Shown: in pieces, positions 1 to 11,909 of the stretch
How the letters are laid out: the number at the start of each line of letters is the position of its first letter
Position numbering within the stretch: the first letter of the stretch is position 1
NCBI GenBank assembly: GCA_020740775.1
Contig: JAHEWK010000001.1
Span: 6,076,001 to 6,140,000, forward strand
From: Ilyonectria destructans
Lineage: Eukaryota > Ascomycota > Sordariomycetes > Hypocreales > Nectriaceae
Direction: 5' to 3'
Length of the DNA: 64,000 nt
Position numbers and translations under genes: made by a program
Notes under the pieces: model-generated
Databases searched by the model: none
Told to the model about the DNA's origin: nothing
Seen by the model: the letters and a program-made list of their open reading frames with translations, nothing else

Positions 1-933
1 GCATTGGGACATTAGGTATTCACAAGACTATTGCTATTCGCACACATACACAAGACTATTCGCACACATGTAATTCCACCTGAACCCCGGCTTAATATGT
101 GCCCAGTCCATGCGTGCAGTTGGCAGTGGAGGCTTAGGTTAAGCTTATATTGGTTATGGTATTTCATACAATAAGTAAGCGAAAAGTATTTATTGTAAGA
201 ATTACCTTTATGAGAATATTTTCAAACATTAATTATTGAGTTTGGACTGACTGTACTCGTGTGTGTGCATATAGTAGGACGCGTGCGAATAGCAATTCTC
301 ATCAACAAAGGGAGGCAGGCTGGTCGGTTTATTCAGGGTTTTGCCGAGACATTACGAGATTTCCAACTTTGGCCGGACGGTCCTTGGTTGCAACATGCAA
401 TTTCGTGAATAATAATTTCCCATGGTTTGAGATATGGCGGATTCGAACATGCAGACGTATTCGTAAGGGAGAACCGCATGGAATTCCCAGGAAGCAGTAC
501 GAATTACTGGCCGCCGAGTATTTACGGAGTTGCTGACAGGTGGCCATCAGTGTCACGTCACAGGGCTGAAGCCAGGCAGGTGGACAGACGCTAAAATCCG
601 GCAGTGCCGCTGAGAACACGGTGGCGCGTAAATTAGCGGGCAAGCTGCGCCAACAAAGAGCCCCCGGCGGCCGGCGGGGATGGACAGATAATCCGACCAG
701 CCGGCGAAACGGGCACCATCGGGCTGCGTGGCCGTAACATTTTCAGGACACTCTACACCAAATCGAGCTGTGACGCTACTTCGTACTTTCGTACGCTGGC
801 CACAATTCGTGCTCTTCGCAACTACTCTGCAAAGGACAGGACAACAGGACAACACACTCTTTTTCATTTTACTTTCTAATTAATATTGTCCCTGGTTTCC
901 TGCGAGCCGCCCTGAGCTCCTCCAATTGTCAAG
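1..933. other. Intergenic / left flank and SEC63 promoter
   Basis: No convincing gene is visible. The first 300 bases are AT-rich and contain an imperfect direct repeat of a 'cacaagactatt...cgcacacat' unit near 21-68. They also hold a 14-bp inverted repeat pair at 30-43 and 283-296 (see findings). From about 540 the sequence becomes GC-richer and runs into the 5' leader of SEC63. The short open frames here look like chance frames with no recognisable protein pattern. Confidence 0.6.
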
Positions 934-3303
934 ATGAGTTCAGAGTACTCGTATGACGAGCAGGTGCGTCGCTTGTCGCTTGTGCTTCCCGCCGCTGTCT
1001 CTGGCGCTCCGTGATGCTTCTCGCGTGCAAACTGCGAGATGCGCCTGGACGACGGCGCGGACAGCTTCTCCTTCTACTTCTCCTCCCCTCGCGATGCAGC
1101 TTTGCTAACCCTCGTCTCCTCCGCAGGGCCAGTTCTTCCCCTTCTTCATCCTCACCCTCAGCGGCCTGGTCACACTCCCCCTGACCTACACCCTCGTCTG
1201 CCCCAGCAAGGACGACGATGCCCTGGCGCCGCGCATCAAGACCGACTACAAGACGGAGCATGCCGCCACCGTCGACGCGCTGAGGACCACCCAGAAGCGC
1301 AAGCAATGGAGAGTCAAGCGGGCCATTGTGGTCGTGGTGGGGTGGGCCGTCATGGCCGGCATGGTCTACCTCATCATGGTGACCCAGCGCACCGTTCCTA
1401 AGCTCTGGAACCCCTATGATATCCTGGGCGTCTCCGAGGTAAGGGCTCTCTGGTCCTATTTTGGCGTCTTGGGGCCGTCTCTAACGTGAATCGCGTCTCT
1501 AGTCCTTCACCGAGAAGCAGATCAAGTCCCACTACAAGCGACTATCTGTCAAGTTCCACCCCGACAAGGCCCGACCCGACCCGGCCAAGAACGAGACCCT
1601 CGAGACCCTCAACGACTACTACGTCGAGCTCACCAAGGCCTACCAGGCCCTGACTGACGAGGACGTCCGCAACAACTACATCCAGTATGGCCACCCCGAC
1701 GGCAAGCAGAGCTTCAGCATGGGCATCGCCCTCCCCATGTTCATCATCTCCGATGGCAACGGCAAGTACGTCGTCCTCGTGTACACCCTGCTCCTCGGCG
1801 TCCTGCTCCCCTACCTCGTTGGCTCGTGGTGGTACGGCACGAAGCGCAGGTCCAAGGAGGGCGTCCTGATGGAGAGCGCCAACAACCTGTTCCGACAGTA
1901 CGAGGAGGGCATCGAGGAGGGCGCCATCATCACCGCTCTTAGCACCGGAAAGGAATTCGAGGAGGTGTTCAAGGGCGACAAGGCCGAGGCGGGTTTGTCC
2001 AAGATTGAGTCGCGCATCACCGCCGAGAGTGACACCGTCCCTCTCGCCGCTGGCATGTCGGTTAAGGACAAGGAACAGCTCGAGGACCTCGACAACGGCG
2101 TGCGACGAAAGGCTCTCGCTTTGTTGTGGGCATACCTGGGCCGCGTCGAGCTCGATGACCCTGCTCTCACCAAGGCCAAGTACGAAGTTGCCCCCATCGC
2201 CCGCGCTCTGAACCAGGCTTTCGCCGCCATCTCGCTCGCCTACGGAAACATTGACCCCATTGCCGGTTCCTACGCCACCAGCCAGTATCTGATCCAAGCC
2301 ATCGCCCCCAAGGCCTCTCCCCTTCTCCAGCTCCCCCACTTCAACAACTCCATTGTTGCTGCTGTCGAGGGCGACTCTAAGACGCACATGTCTGTCCAGC
2401 AATTCATGGACCGCCCCGACGCTACCCGAAGACAGCTCGCTGTCGGCAAGGACCTCCTGACCGAGAAGCAGTACGAGAGCGCCATCACTGTCGCCAAGCA
2501 AATCCCTTTCCTCCGTGTGGCCAAGGCCTTCTTCAAGGTCACTGGCGAGCGCTTCATCATCCCCTCTTCCCTCGTTACCCTGGTCATCAAGGGCCGCTTC
2601 ATCCCCCCTGGCACTGAGAACATCCCCGCCGTCAACGAGCTGGACCTCGAGGACATCGACCCCGATGAGGACGACCTCGAGGGCAACAGCGGAAAGAAGA
2701 AGATGATCAAGGGCCCCGATGGCAAGCCTACTCCTGTTGACGAGCAGGCCGTTTCTCCCCCTCTTGCTTTCGCTCCCCACTACGCTCGTGAAGTCTCCCC
2801 CAAGTGGTACGCCTTCCTCAGCGACTCCAAGCAGGGCAAGATGGCCGTCCCCCCCTTCGCCTTCTCCAAGTTCGACCAGCCCATTGTTGACGACAAGGGC
2901 AACCCTACCTTCAACATGCAGACTCTCAAGGCTCAGTTCGCTGCCCCCCCTCAGGCTGGCCACTACACTTTTGTGCTACACGTTGTCTGCGATGCCTATG
3001 TTGGCTTCGATACCAAGATGGAGGTTACCTTGGTGGTCGAGGAAGCCAGCAAAGCTGCAGCAATGCAGGCTGAGGATGACATTAGCGAGCCTGATGAGGG
3101 TAAGTTTCTCACACAATTCCCTAAATAGAAGCCACATAACTAACTTAGTTACAGACACTCTTGCTGGCCAGATGCAAGCCCTGAAGACCGGCCAGGCTCC
3201 TAAGCCCCGCCGAAATGACGATGATTCGGATGACGAGAGTGGCACCGAGGAGGAAGAGGAGGACACCAGCGCGACCAACACGGATACCGAGGACGAGTCA
3301 TAG
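934..3303 (+). CDS. SEC63: Sec63, J-domain subunit of the ER protein translocon
   Basis: Sec63 sits in the ER membrane with Sec61/Sec62 and recruits the lumenal Hsp70 (BiP/Kar2) to drive post-translational import. I read four exons, 934-963, 1127-1438, 1503-3099 and 3155-3303, giving 695 aa, close to the yeast length. Two hydrophobic segments lie near residues 11-34 and 76-94. A lumenal J domain follows (NPYDILGVSE, then the HPD triad at about 133-135), then a third membrane segment near 206-228. The long remainder corresponds to the Sec63/Brl region. The C terminus is strongly acidic, with runs of D/E and S, as expected for the Sec62-binding tail. The start is the first ATG in a short 10-codon exon. 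Introns are 163, 64 and 55 nt. The family call is very secure; the first exon rests on frame and splice consensus. Confidence 0.95.
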
Positions 3304-3964
3304 CTGGGCTCTGCCCTCTCGAGACCCCCCGCAGACGTGGGCTGCGGTCCTAGTCTTGTATTTGTTCGCCAAAGCGTCTTCTTTTCGCAAGCAAACCGAG
3401 TAGTTTTTGATGGCACTCTGGGCAGGGAGGCATGGAGGGGAAAAAGTGGCATCAAGGGGACATATTTTTCGCAGTTGCTGTTCTTCTCTGCGCCGCACCG
3501 GGATATCTAGGAGTTCTAGGGTGTTTTAAGGTATTATCTATCATAACTGTTGTTGTCTCTTGCGACCGTTCTTGTTTCTCCTTTTGTGTCTTGAAATTAT
3601 TCTCTCCTACGACATAGAAATGGGAAATGGCGAGGGAGATGGCCCCCAGAAGTCGGTGTTGGGACCGCGGTGTTAACTATATCGCAACAACACCCTGTTG
3701 CAAGGGCATAGAAGAGGAATAATGAAAGACAAGAGGATAAATTCGCTATTCCCCATGTTGAGATCTCCCACACTTCCCTGGACCCGGCCCCTTGTCACAT
3801 GGGGTCTGGGTTTGTTGTGTTCATACATTCGGAACCGGGCCTCTGAATCCTCGCACCCAAAACAGGTACTCCGGGACTTGCGTTGCCGCTGGTACAAAAT
3901 CTTATAAGACGCAAGTCCAGCTTCGTCTCGTTCGCCGTGAGCATGACATATGGCCTGACATTTT
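3304..3964. other. Convergent 3' intergenic region
   Basis: This lies between the SEC63 stop and the stop of the minus-strand DENN-like gene, so it should hold both 3' UTRs and terminators. T-rich stretches occur around 3580-3610. I see no additional gene. Confidence 0.6.
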
Positions 3965-5933
3965 TCAACACACCCTCACACCGCACACCTCGACGCCCTT
4001 GCTCTCGATGCGGGCAGACCGTCCAAAATACTGGGTGGAAAGTTCGCGCACAAAAAGGGCGTCGCTGTTGCTCCAGACGTCGAGACCCATGTTCTCCACG
4101 GCGTGGGTGTCGACACGGATAGCGTCAGCGTCATCGAGATCAACATCTCCCGGATGCAGGGGGGCGTTCTCGGCGGAAGAGGGCGGGGAGGAGTCGTCGT
4201 CCTCGTCGTCGCCATCGGTGTAGGGGCCCTCCTGGCTGTCAGCGAGGTCACCAAGGACGGAGATGATCTGGGTGGTGAGGCGGTGGAAGTAGGCAATGAT
4301 GGCGAGCTCGATACGTGCCTCGCTGGTTTCGTCAGAGGTAGTACGGCGGGTGGCAGCGAGTGAAGAGAGGGAGTCGGTAAGGGGTTCGGAGCGGGAGGAT
4401 GGCCTAGGCATGGCCATTGGACCAGGGCCGAGGTCGGCGAGTAGGGCGGCGTCACGGGATGCCTCTTCTTGCTCTTCAGAGCGCAGCTGCTCGCCGGCGC
4501 TGGCCCACCACATGTAGCCGTTGTAGGCGAGGGCAGTCCAAGTCAAGGGCTCAACAATCGCCTCGACGCCGTCGTCACGAGGGTCCCGGACCACACGGGC
4601 CGACTGGTTGGAAAGGCGCACGGCCGAAGTGTCTGAGTGGGGGGACTCCGGGGCGGGGCCGAGATTCAGGGTTGATATGGAGAGCCGCTCAAGGCCGTTC
4701 TTGAGTGAGGTGAAGCGTCGGAGGTCGCGTTGGGTGGCCTTGACGGGTTGGCCTCGAGGAAACTCCACGAGGGGCCAGACCCTTTCTGCAGCATTTGAAG
4801 AGTAGTCTGGAGGGATGGTGATGAGCATGTCCCACAGTGTGTCTTTCATGGCGAGGATACTATCTGTGGTGCAGGCGATCCAGCCGGAGCCGGACTCATC
4901 ATCGACAGCATCCTCGTTGCTGCGCTCGCGTTTCGATGCCTCAAAGTCCTCCATGAGGAAAGGAATATCATGAACACCAATGGAGAAGAGGGGCCTGAGG
5001 CGTTGAGTCGATGACGCGCTAGGCAATATGTCCGTGACGGACAGGGGGATATTTGAGAGAACAGATATGTTATATACTGGTGGGGGTTAGACAGACGTGG
5101 TTAAGATGGCGATGTAGTTTAGTCGACTCACCAAAATCACAGATCTCGTGGACTGGTGCATGGCACGAAATTAAGATGCGCTTCCGTAACAAGGCGGCGC
5201 GATGAATGGGGAATATTAAGGGACCAAACTTATCCAAAAGGCTGGTCAGGCTCCAGGCAGGATGATACGGTGAGAGCCTGTGGCCGGCGGGGACCACGGA
5301 GATGCCATCGGACGCGGAGCGGTTGCGGGCGTGGCCTTTGCGACCGAATGGCTCAGAAGGCATTAGAGGCGAGCTCACAGGTGTCTCGCCAGAGAGACGC
5401 CGATTGACCTGGCCGGGCTTCTCCTTGTTTGCAGTCCAGTAGTCCTCAAGTACACCGGTGTCCTTGCGATCCTCAGCGAGCTTACTGTAGGATTGTCAGT
5501 TGCCATCACAAGCAGATGCGACCCTAGGTGAGACATACGCAGCCATCTCCTTCAACACCTCGGCATGCCTCCAGGCGCGGCCTAGGCGGCCATAGCTGAG
5601 AGGTACTAAGACGCCGACAGCAATCATTCTAGCATGCCGCGCCTCCTCCTCATCGCAGGGCATATTGATGAAGGCGCTGAGGCCTGCATGGCCGCCATCG
5701 TGGACGAAGTAGATGAGGTCGTTGGAGACGGTGTGAAGGCCGGAAGGTAGGGACTTGTACTCGACGAGTCCCTCGAGCTCGACGCCGGGAGCAGACTGCT
5801 TCCAGACGATGGTGTAGCCGGCCTTGACGTCGAAGTGGATGAGGAAGAGGGCGGCGATCGGGGGGCGGTCGGGAGGCGGGTTGGAGGGCATTCGAACGGA
5901 GAGGGAGGGTTGTCCTCTACGAGAGGAGGCCAT
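3965..5933 (-). CDS. DENN-like protein of the DENND11/LCHN (Anr2, DUF2347) type
   Basis: Three exons read on the minus strand, 5539-5933, 5132-5484 and 3965-5076, give 619 aa in a continuous frame. The N-terminal part (FLIHFDVKAGYTIVWKQ, then GLHTVSNDLIYFVHDG and ARMIAVGVLVPLSYGRLGRA) and the middle part (FPIHRAALLRKRILISC, then a PLFSIGVHDIPFL stretch) fit the longin/uDENN-like and DENN-like blocks of the DENND11/LCHN family as I remember it. Human DENND11 belongs to the DENN superfamily of Rab exchange factors; the yeast relative Anr2 is poorly characterised. The C-terminal third is acidic and low in complexity (a DDEDDDSS stretch). A role in Rab or vesicle regulation is inference. Both introns have clean gt/ag ends. 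Confidence 0.7.
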
Positions 5934-7144
5934 GGCGACTATTGAGAGAGTCGCATCATATGGGGGGCTCGGATATTGGTCGAGGACAAGCTCGATCGGT
6001 CAGAGGGTGGAGATGAGGATTGAGTTGGGAGTCGAGAACAGAGGGCGGGCTGGATTGATAACGCAGGCGCAGTCGGTAAATGCTCGGACGAGGCAGATTG
6101 ATTATCGCACAGCCGGAAGCAAGACAATGTGAGGCGTCAAGCGTGATGACGACGGGAGGTGCTGTCGCAATTGGCCTTGCGGGAGGATGCAGGATGGACG
6201 TTGGCGATGGGAGGGTTTGGTGGTTGGAACCTCCTTGTGGGTAGTGCCCAACTGCTCTAGCCCGCGGGCGCTTCAGCGCTTCAGCGGAGGTGGTGCTAGC
6301 TTACAGTGGTTACATGCTCCGGGAGCCTATCCGATAGGCGACAGCGCGTTGTTTTCACGTGATGTGGACGCGAGGCGATGGAACCTAAGTGGAAGTGCAA
6401 GAGGGATGACGACGATGGCTCACAGCGTCAAGGATTATCCAAACATGGGGCCAGGCTCTGATAGAAGGAAGATGTATCCCACGTAGTTGATACTGGAATT
6501 TCTTTCTTCTTTTCACATGTTAGAAGGCGTGGAGTGGAAGATGGGCTCCCATATTCTACGAAAGGGTGTGCTGAGCTCGACCTCGTGATTTCCGGCAGCT
6601 TAAGCGCTGCAAGGAGAATGCCTGGAATCGTGGCCTGACAGTCGCGAGCTGGGCGGGTTGCTATATGTCTGCCTATTATTTTTTCTGTCTTGGTGACGGC
6701 AGCTAATCAACTGGTTGGAACAATAAGGTCTGATTCATCTGGAATAGAATCTCATATCCCGTCAGAGGCGTTTCTCAATGACATCGGACGAAGCTAAGAA
6801 CCTAATGCACCTGCATAGTAAAGGATTTACTCTCAAGAATTAGCGGCGTCCCGCTGATCGTAGCTTGTCGACGGAGGGTTTGGGGGGGTGGGGACATCTT
6901 TTCTTCACCAAATCCCCTATTGGCTCACCCCGCAACTCCCCCGCTTCCACTGGACGTATGCTGATGTCCGGTTGTCGTATCATCACTGGTGATCTCGTCC
7001 ATCGCTAGCATAATTACAACTCCAAGCTATTTGTGTACGGGGTGACCTGTAATCCGCAGATGGTTGTGGTCGTGACGATTGCTACCCTCCCATTGCCATT
7101 CTAATCATACATTTTCAACACCTGACTCCTACCCCAAAGCTTCT
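5934..7144. other. Intergenic, upstream of the DENN-like gene
   Basis: This 1.2-kb stretch lies between two minus-strand genes and should hold the promoter of the DENN-like gene (5934 upward) and the 3' region of the ankyrin gene. I see no coding pattern. A T-rich patch lies near 6668-6690 and a G-run near 6883-6891. Confidence 0.55.
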
Positions 7145-10100
7145 TCATTCTCTAGTCTCCAGAACAACACCTGCCTCCCGGATCGCCTCCATATCCTCGC
7201 GCGATAGCTCGTCCTTTTCAGCATCGACCTCATCCATTCTACTCCACCAGTAACCCAAGAAGAATTCGGAAAATGGTTGACCGAGTTCCATAAACTTGAC
7301 ATCAAACTCCTCAACTAAGCCATCTAGACGTGCAGCCAAGTGCTGGTCCTCCTCTTGTATCTCTGCAATCTCCTCGGGGTCTAACATGTCTATAATTCTG
7401 TACTTTCCCTGGAGGATCGCTTGCGTAGGGTTCTTTCTGATGTGGTCCAACGGCCAGAAGTATGTACAGCAAGTGTGATTCATCCCAAGGCGAGTAAATG
7501 TGCTTAGTCGAATTATGTCCGTGATAGCTTCGGTTTGTACGTTGCTTGACGATAAAGCAGTATTTATTAGTTCGACGTCATTGCGTCGGTGTTGGCGAGA
7601 CCAAGAGATCTGGCGGAGATGGTAAGCTTCCCATATGCCTCTCGCGAACAGTGAAGCGGGCGAGCACCCCGGGCGTGCACAATAACAGTTGCAAGGATCA
7701 GTTGTCTCGTCTTCGAGAATCCTGCTCAACTGTGCGATGCGTGGATCGTCATTGCTCAAGTCATTCCAAGGCATCATTTTACCACAGAATGCTGTCTCAA
7801 AGGCGATGCGGTGGATTGTTTGATAACACCTACTCCCCCTTTCCGACAGAGCCCCTCCGCTGCAGGCAACGCGAGGGATCGAACTGTTGAGGTCTGCGCC
7901 GTGATCCACGAACCAGGCCACTAGGTCTAAAATTCCTCCCATCCCACGTCTGCCGGCGGTCGCCCAAATAGAAATTGTCATTAAAGGACTAAAGCCGTGA
8001 AATAGGACGTTGGTGTGATTGAATCCAGCCCTGAATAATGACTCTGCGAGGACAGCGCTCATGCAGGCTGAATGATAGATTGAACCCGGCTGAATCCCTT
8101 GAAATTGCCAAGGGATTGGGATTGGACGCTCCTGTAGAGCTTGGACAACCGAAAAGGCCTCTTCTTGAAGCACTTGGTGTCCAAAAAGGCCGAACCTAAG
8201 TGCTTCATCACCCGAAAGCCACTTACAGGAAAAGGCTATGAGCTCCTTTCTCCGATTTGCTAACTCTTGGCCTAGAAGATAGATAACTTCATCCGATTGG
8301 GGTTTGCGAAATCCATTTAATTTGACTTCCTCTAGAGTCCGAGTGTCATCCAGGTTTATTCTAGAATTTGCGCTGATAAGTAACCGAATGGACTCGACTT
8401 GTTCCAATCGGAGTGCATAGATAATGGGGGTATCGCCGCAAGAATCCTCAGCGTCAACGAGGCCCTGGGAAGTTTGCCCCCCTAATTCGAGGAGAATTTG
8501 GACTCCTCTGGACCAACTAGCTGCTAGATGCAGCGGAGTTTCCCCGCTCGGGCCCGTTTCGAGAATAGCCAGGCTCGATGTGCACAGTATTCGCCGCACG
8601 TCCGGTTCGGATTCCTGGAGCACAGCATGAGACAAGCGACCATATTCAAGGGCTGGGGAGCGATTAGCGAATGGGATTATAGGTTGGTATAAAGATCACA
8701 CACGGTACGGCACTCCCAGTAAACTTCGTCGACGTAGGGGGAGAGTCAATACACCACCAAGCCCGGACAGAGGTCGTGTGCTTTTAACTCGAAGTTCCGC
8801 GCCATACTTGATAAGTCCTCTGCATATGGTTTCCGAGTAAGCTAGGTTCCGTTTTGTGTTATATAGATCTCGGCAGGATCCTGCCTCTAGAAAGAAATAG
8901 AGCAGCGTCCTGGTAAAGTTTGTAAGAAAGATTCAACAGGGCATCGCCTTGAAGATACATACTGATTGCCCTCATTGACTGGAACACCCATATCGATAAG
9001 CAATTTGAGGAATTGTAAAGTTAGCGCCGCTTTTTCATCTGTCGAGGGAAGTGTGTTTGCCATGCACGCAATCTACACTCCGATCAGTTTCGGTCATCAG
9101 AGATAAGGGTCGGGCCTTGTACATGAAGTAAGCTATGGCCGAAGTTGGTGATGTCTGTGGGCCAAGCTTGGCGATCCATAAAGGATTGCCGTAAACGGAA
9201 GAGACAAGTTTGGTACTCCTTTCCCAGATCCTTGGCTGTCAACCCCTCTCTAGCGCGAGTCGTAGTTTCTCGCATGATTTCAAATGCTGGACTCCAATCG
9301 CAGGTCGAGCGAACTGTAAAGTTGGGATAAACTTCCAAGTCTCGTGGAAATGTATGCTGGGAATATTGTATCAGAATCTTGTACTTGAAAATGTAGTTGA
9401 AGACCTTGATTTTCCCGACAAGTGTTCGCTTTGTCTGCTTCCGGAACGAATGGATGCATGTATCTGCGTGAGTGCTGGGAAAGCTGGTGACACACCGACA
9501 TTCCCAGTTCAGTAATGCATCCTGAGATGGAGGTTTCGTCTTCTTCTCAAGCGTAGTTGGATTGTCCAAGGAATATGGTTGGACTGATGTTTTCGAGACA
9601 TGTCCTTGTTGTGCTTGTGGGTGTTGAAGGGTGTACGCAGTCTCGATGCAATGTTGGTTCAAACTAGGCGACCCGAATTTCGTATACTGACGCGACCCTA
9701 TCCTTTGGCGATCTTCCAAGGAATCGTTGATCAATTTCTCAAGAACTTCGAGCCGGCGCTGGAGCGATTCTTCCATTTGGGCTATCCTCAAATCTACATT
9801 CTGTGTCACGACAGGTACCACACTAGAGACTTGATCAGACAAGTCTCTTCCTTGAGCAGATATTGCTAAACCGAGCTTGTTTGACTCGGAGACAGTATCA
9901 CGTAGGTCCGCGGTTAGATCACTGGAGGAGTTAGTCTCACACCTTATTCTGCAATTCGCTGCACACCTACTAGTTCATCAATAACATCTGACTCGATAAA
10001 GCAAATTGAAACTCATGCATCTGCTGCTTGAAGAACTCAAGCATGTTTCTTTGGAAAGGATACTGGAGTTTCCGGGCGACGGATTTGCCATGGTTCTTGA

Positions 10101-10404
10101 GGCTGGAAAAAGGAGGCTGCTGCGAATGCTCATCACTGAAGGTGCTGAACTCTTGTAAACACAGATTACATGCGCCCAGACACTCGTTGATTAAAGACTT
10201 CAGGGCTGAGTTCGTAACCGTACTCTGCTGGCGTTCTTCAAGTTGGCGGAGGAGAGTACGGAGCCGCTCGGCATGTTGTCCGAGAACGAGAAGGTCGTTG
10301 CTTCGCGCGCGGTAGTTGCGGCAATAAGTCAGAAGTCCGTCGCATATGGTGATGCCGAGGGAGACCAGCCCGGCAGCACCAGTAACGGCGGTAAAGGGAT
10401 CCAT
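7145..10404 (-). CDS. Fungal STAND-type N-terminal domain protein with ankyrin-like repeats
   Basis: Five exons, 9971-10404, 9123-9921, 8963-9072, 8704-8909 and 7145-8652, join in frame to 1018 aa. The start (MDPFTAVTGAAGLVSLGITI, then CDGLLTYCRNYRARSNDL) is the typical helical N-terminal domain of fungal STAND/NLR-like proteins (Helo-like type). A coiled, basic stretch follows (LQRRLEVLEKLINDSL). Next comes a Cys/His-bearing middle block (CRC...H...C) seen in many such fungal proteins. Ankyrin-like units then appear, one at about 552-580 (ETPLHLAASW), others weaker (GDTPIIYALRLEQVESIRLL). No NACHT or NB-ARC P-loop is present between the N-terminal and repeat regions. Relatives are numerous in Sordariomycetes and are suspected of roles in self/non-self recognition; function here is inference. 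The intron at 9922-9970 has a good CTAAC branch site. Confidence 0.7.
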
Positions 10405-11909
10405 AGTGACAGAGTGAATGTGTTGAAGGAGAAAATGATCTTCCCCGGGGTGAAATCACTGCCTAAGGGTTATGTAGGGAGCAATCAGGCTGTGCCTGTG
10501 GACATAATCGGCTGTGTAGCACTCTGCGACTGGTCGCCAGGCCTATCAACGACGGAGATGCAATGCAGTCTGATGCGGGGTTTCGGCTGATACTGCCTTG
10601 CCAACAATGACATGGCGTGAATACATTGGCCAAACCCTTAGATATTTTCAACTCCATTCAACAAATCAGAACTTGAAGGTGAGAGGACGAGTGCGTGCAA
10701 TGTGTAAAACTTGTCTTGTGGAGTGGTAGCGGTGGCCTTTAGGAGCAGCTGCGACCACAACTTCGGAAGTTTGAGAGTGCATCTTTAGATTCAGGGGCAA
10801 CGAGCATTGCGAATCGCACTGTGTCTAAAAATATTGAATGTTAGATTTTATGTGCATCTTTACGTTGCACCGCAGCATCCCTTGTTATCTAGAACCAGGG
10901 AGGTCGTCATGCTGCTATGACGTATCCCGGTTGGTACCTGCTTAGGCCAGAAATGCGTGGGGGAAAGCATGGCTCCCTTGCAAGTTGCAAGGCGTCCGCA
11001 ATCGTAATCTACGGGGACTAAACGGTTGGGGGAAAAAAGCTGCCACGTGATTGTCATGGCTTCGACCCCAACGCAATTCTGGACGACGGACAGATGCAGC
11101 CTCGGCTCGCTTTCAAGTGCGAGAGGGAGTGTGGGTGGAGTGGTGAGACGCTGAAGATGGGATTCGGACGCTGCCGTGGCGGAGCTGAACTCCAGGAATG
11201 TCTCTCCTGTGACGCGGCGATCCGCCGCCTCATTGAATAGCTCCCCAGCAATTCTAATTCCGTCTACTTTTTGTCTCACATATCCAGGCCCATGGTATCG
11301 CCTAGGACGCGGCTGACTAAGACACGGGCTGTCACAAGCCATCGCCATCCATCGGATCGGTGCATGTTCGACCGGGTGACACGCCCGCCGCCGGCCAATC
11401 ACAGCGCCTCCTTTCTGTTTCCGCCAGGCACCCCGAAGCCCCGTTCTCCGATCCCGTGGCCGCGCCCGCATGCCGCTACAACGGGCCTTTTCTTCCTCTC
11501 CTTGGTCCTCAACTGCGCTGGCTTTGATCTTGCTGCTTGGTCTTTCTTCTGTTTCCTTCTGTAATGGTCTTGCGATAGCACTTGTCCATTTCTCTCTCTT
11601 CTCCTTCCTCTCCTCTATCCTACGCGTTACACCGATCACCACACTGCCCTTTCTCCGGTCGTCCTACCGCTAGCAGAAAAAAGAACCCCGCCGAACGGCC
11701 GTCCGCCGCTACCGCCCGCCGCTTGAAAGAGCCTCAACCCGGCTCAACCAACCACCCCGCCAAATCCTGCTTTCTCCCCTCCTCACCCTCTCCTCGGCCT
11801 CCTCCTCCTCCCCCCCCTCCTCTCCTCCTCTCCGCCGAGCGAGCGGCCGCCTCACGATCCCCACGATTCCCTCGACTCCCCCCGATATAGACCGCCGCAA
11901 ACCACCACC
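10405..11909. promoter_or_regulatory. Divergent promoter region between the ankyrin gene and SLC1
   Basis: This 1.5-kb region separates two divergently transcribed genes. The plus strand from about 11560 to 11905 is strongly pyrimidine-rich (long C/T runs around 11790-11835), the usual look of a filamentous-fungal core promoter and 5' leader just before the SLC1 start. A long open frame on the minus strand (10860-11642) has no recognisable protein pattern and is probably chance. Confidence 0.55.

Noticed and set aside
425..470. gattcgaac sequence resembling a tRNA T-loop
   Set aside because: The flanking bases do not form a T stem, and no acceptor, D or anticodon arms can be built around it.
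1542..2963. 473-codon minus-strand frame under SEC63
   Set aside because: Antisense shadow of the GC3-rich SEC63 coding sequence (Val/Leu/Gly/Asp-rich), no independent protein signal.
10860..11642. 260-codon minus-strand open frame between the ankyrin gene and SLC1
   Set aside because: Composition is Arg/Glu/Ser-biased, no family pattern, and it overlaps the pyrimidine-rich SLC1 promoter; GC-rich promoter DNA gives such frames by chance.
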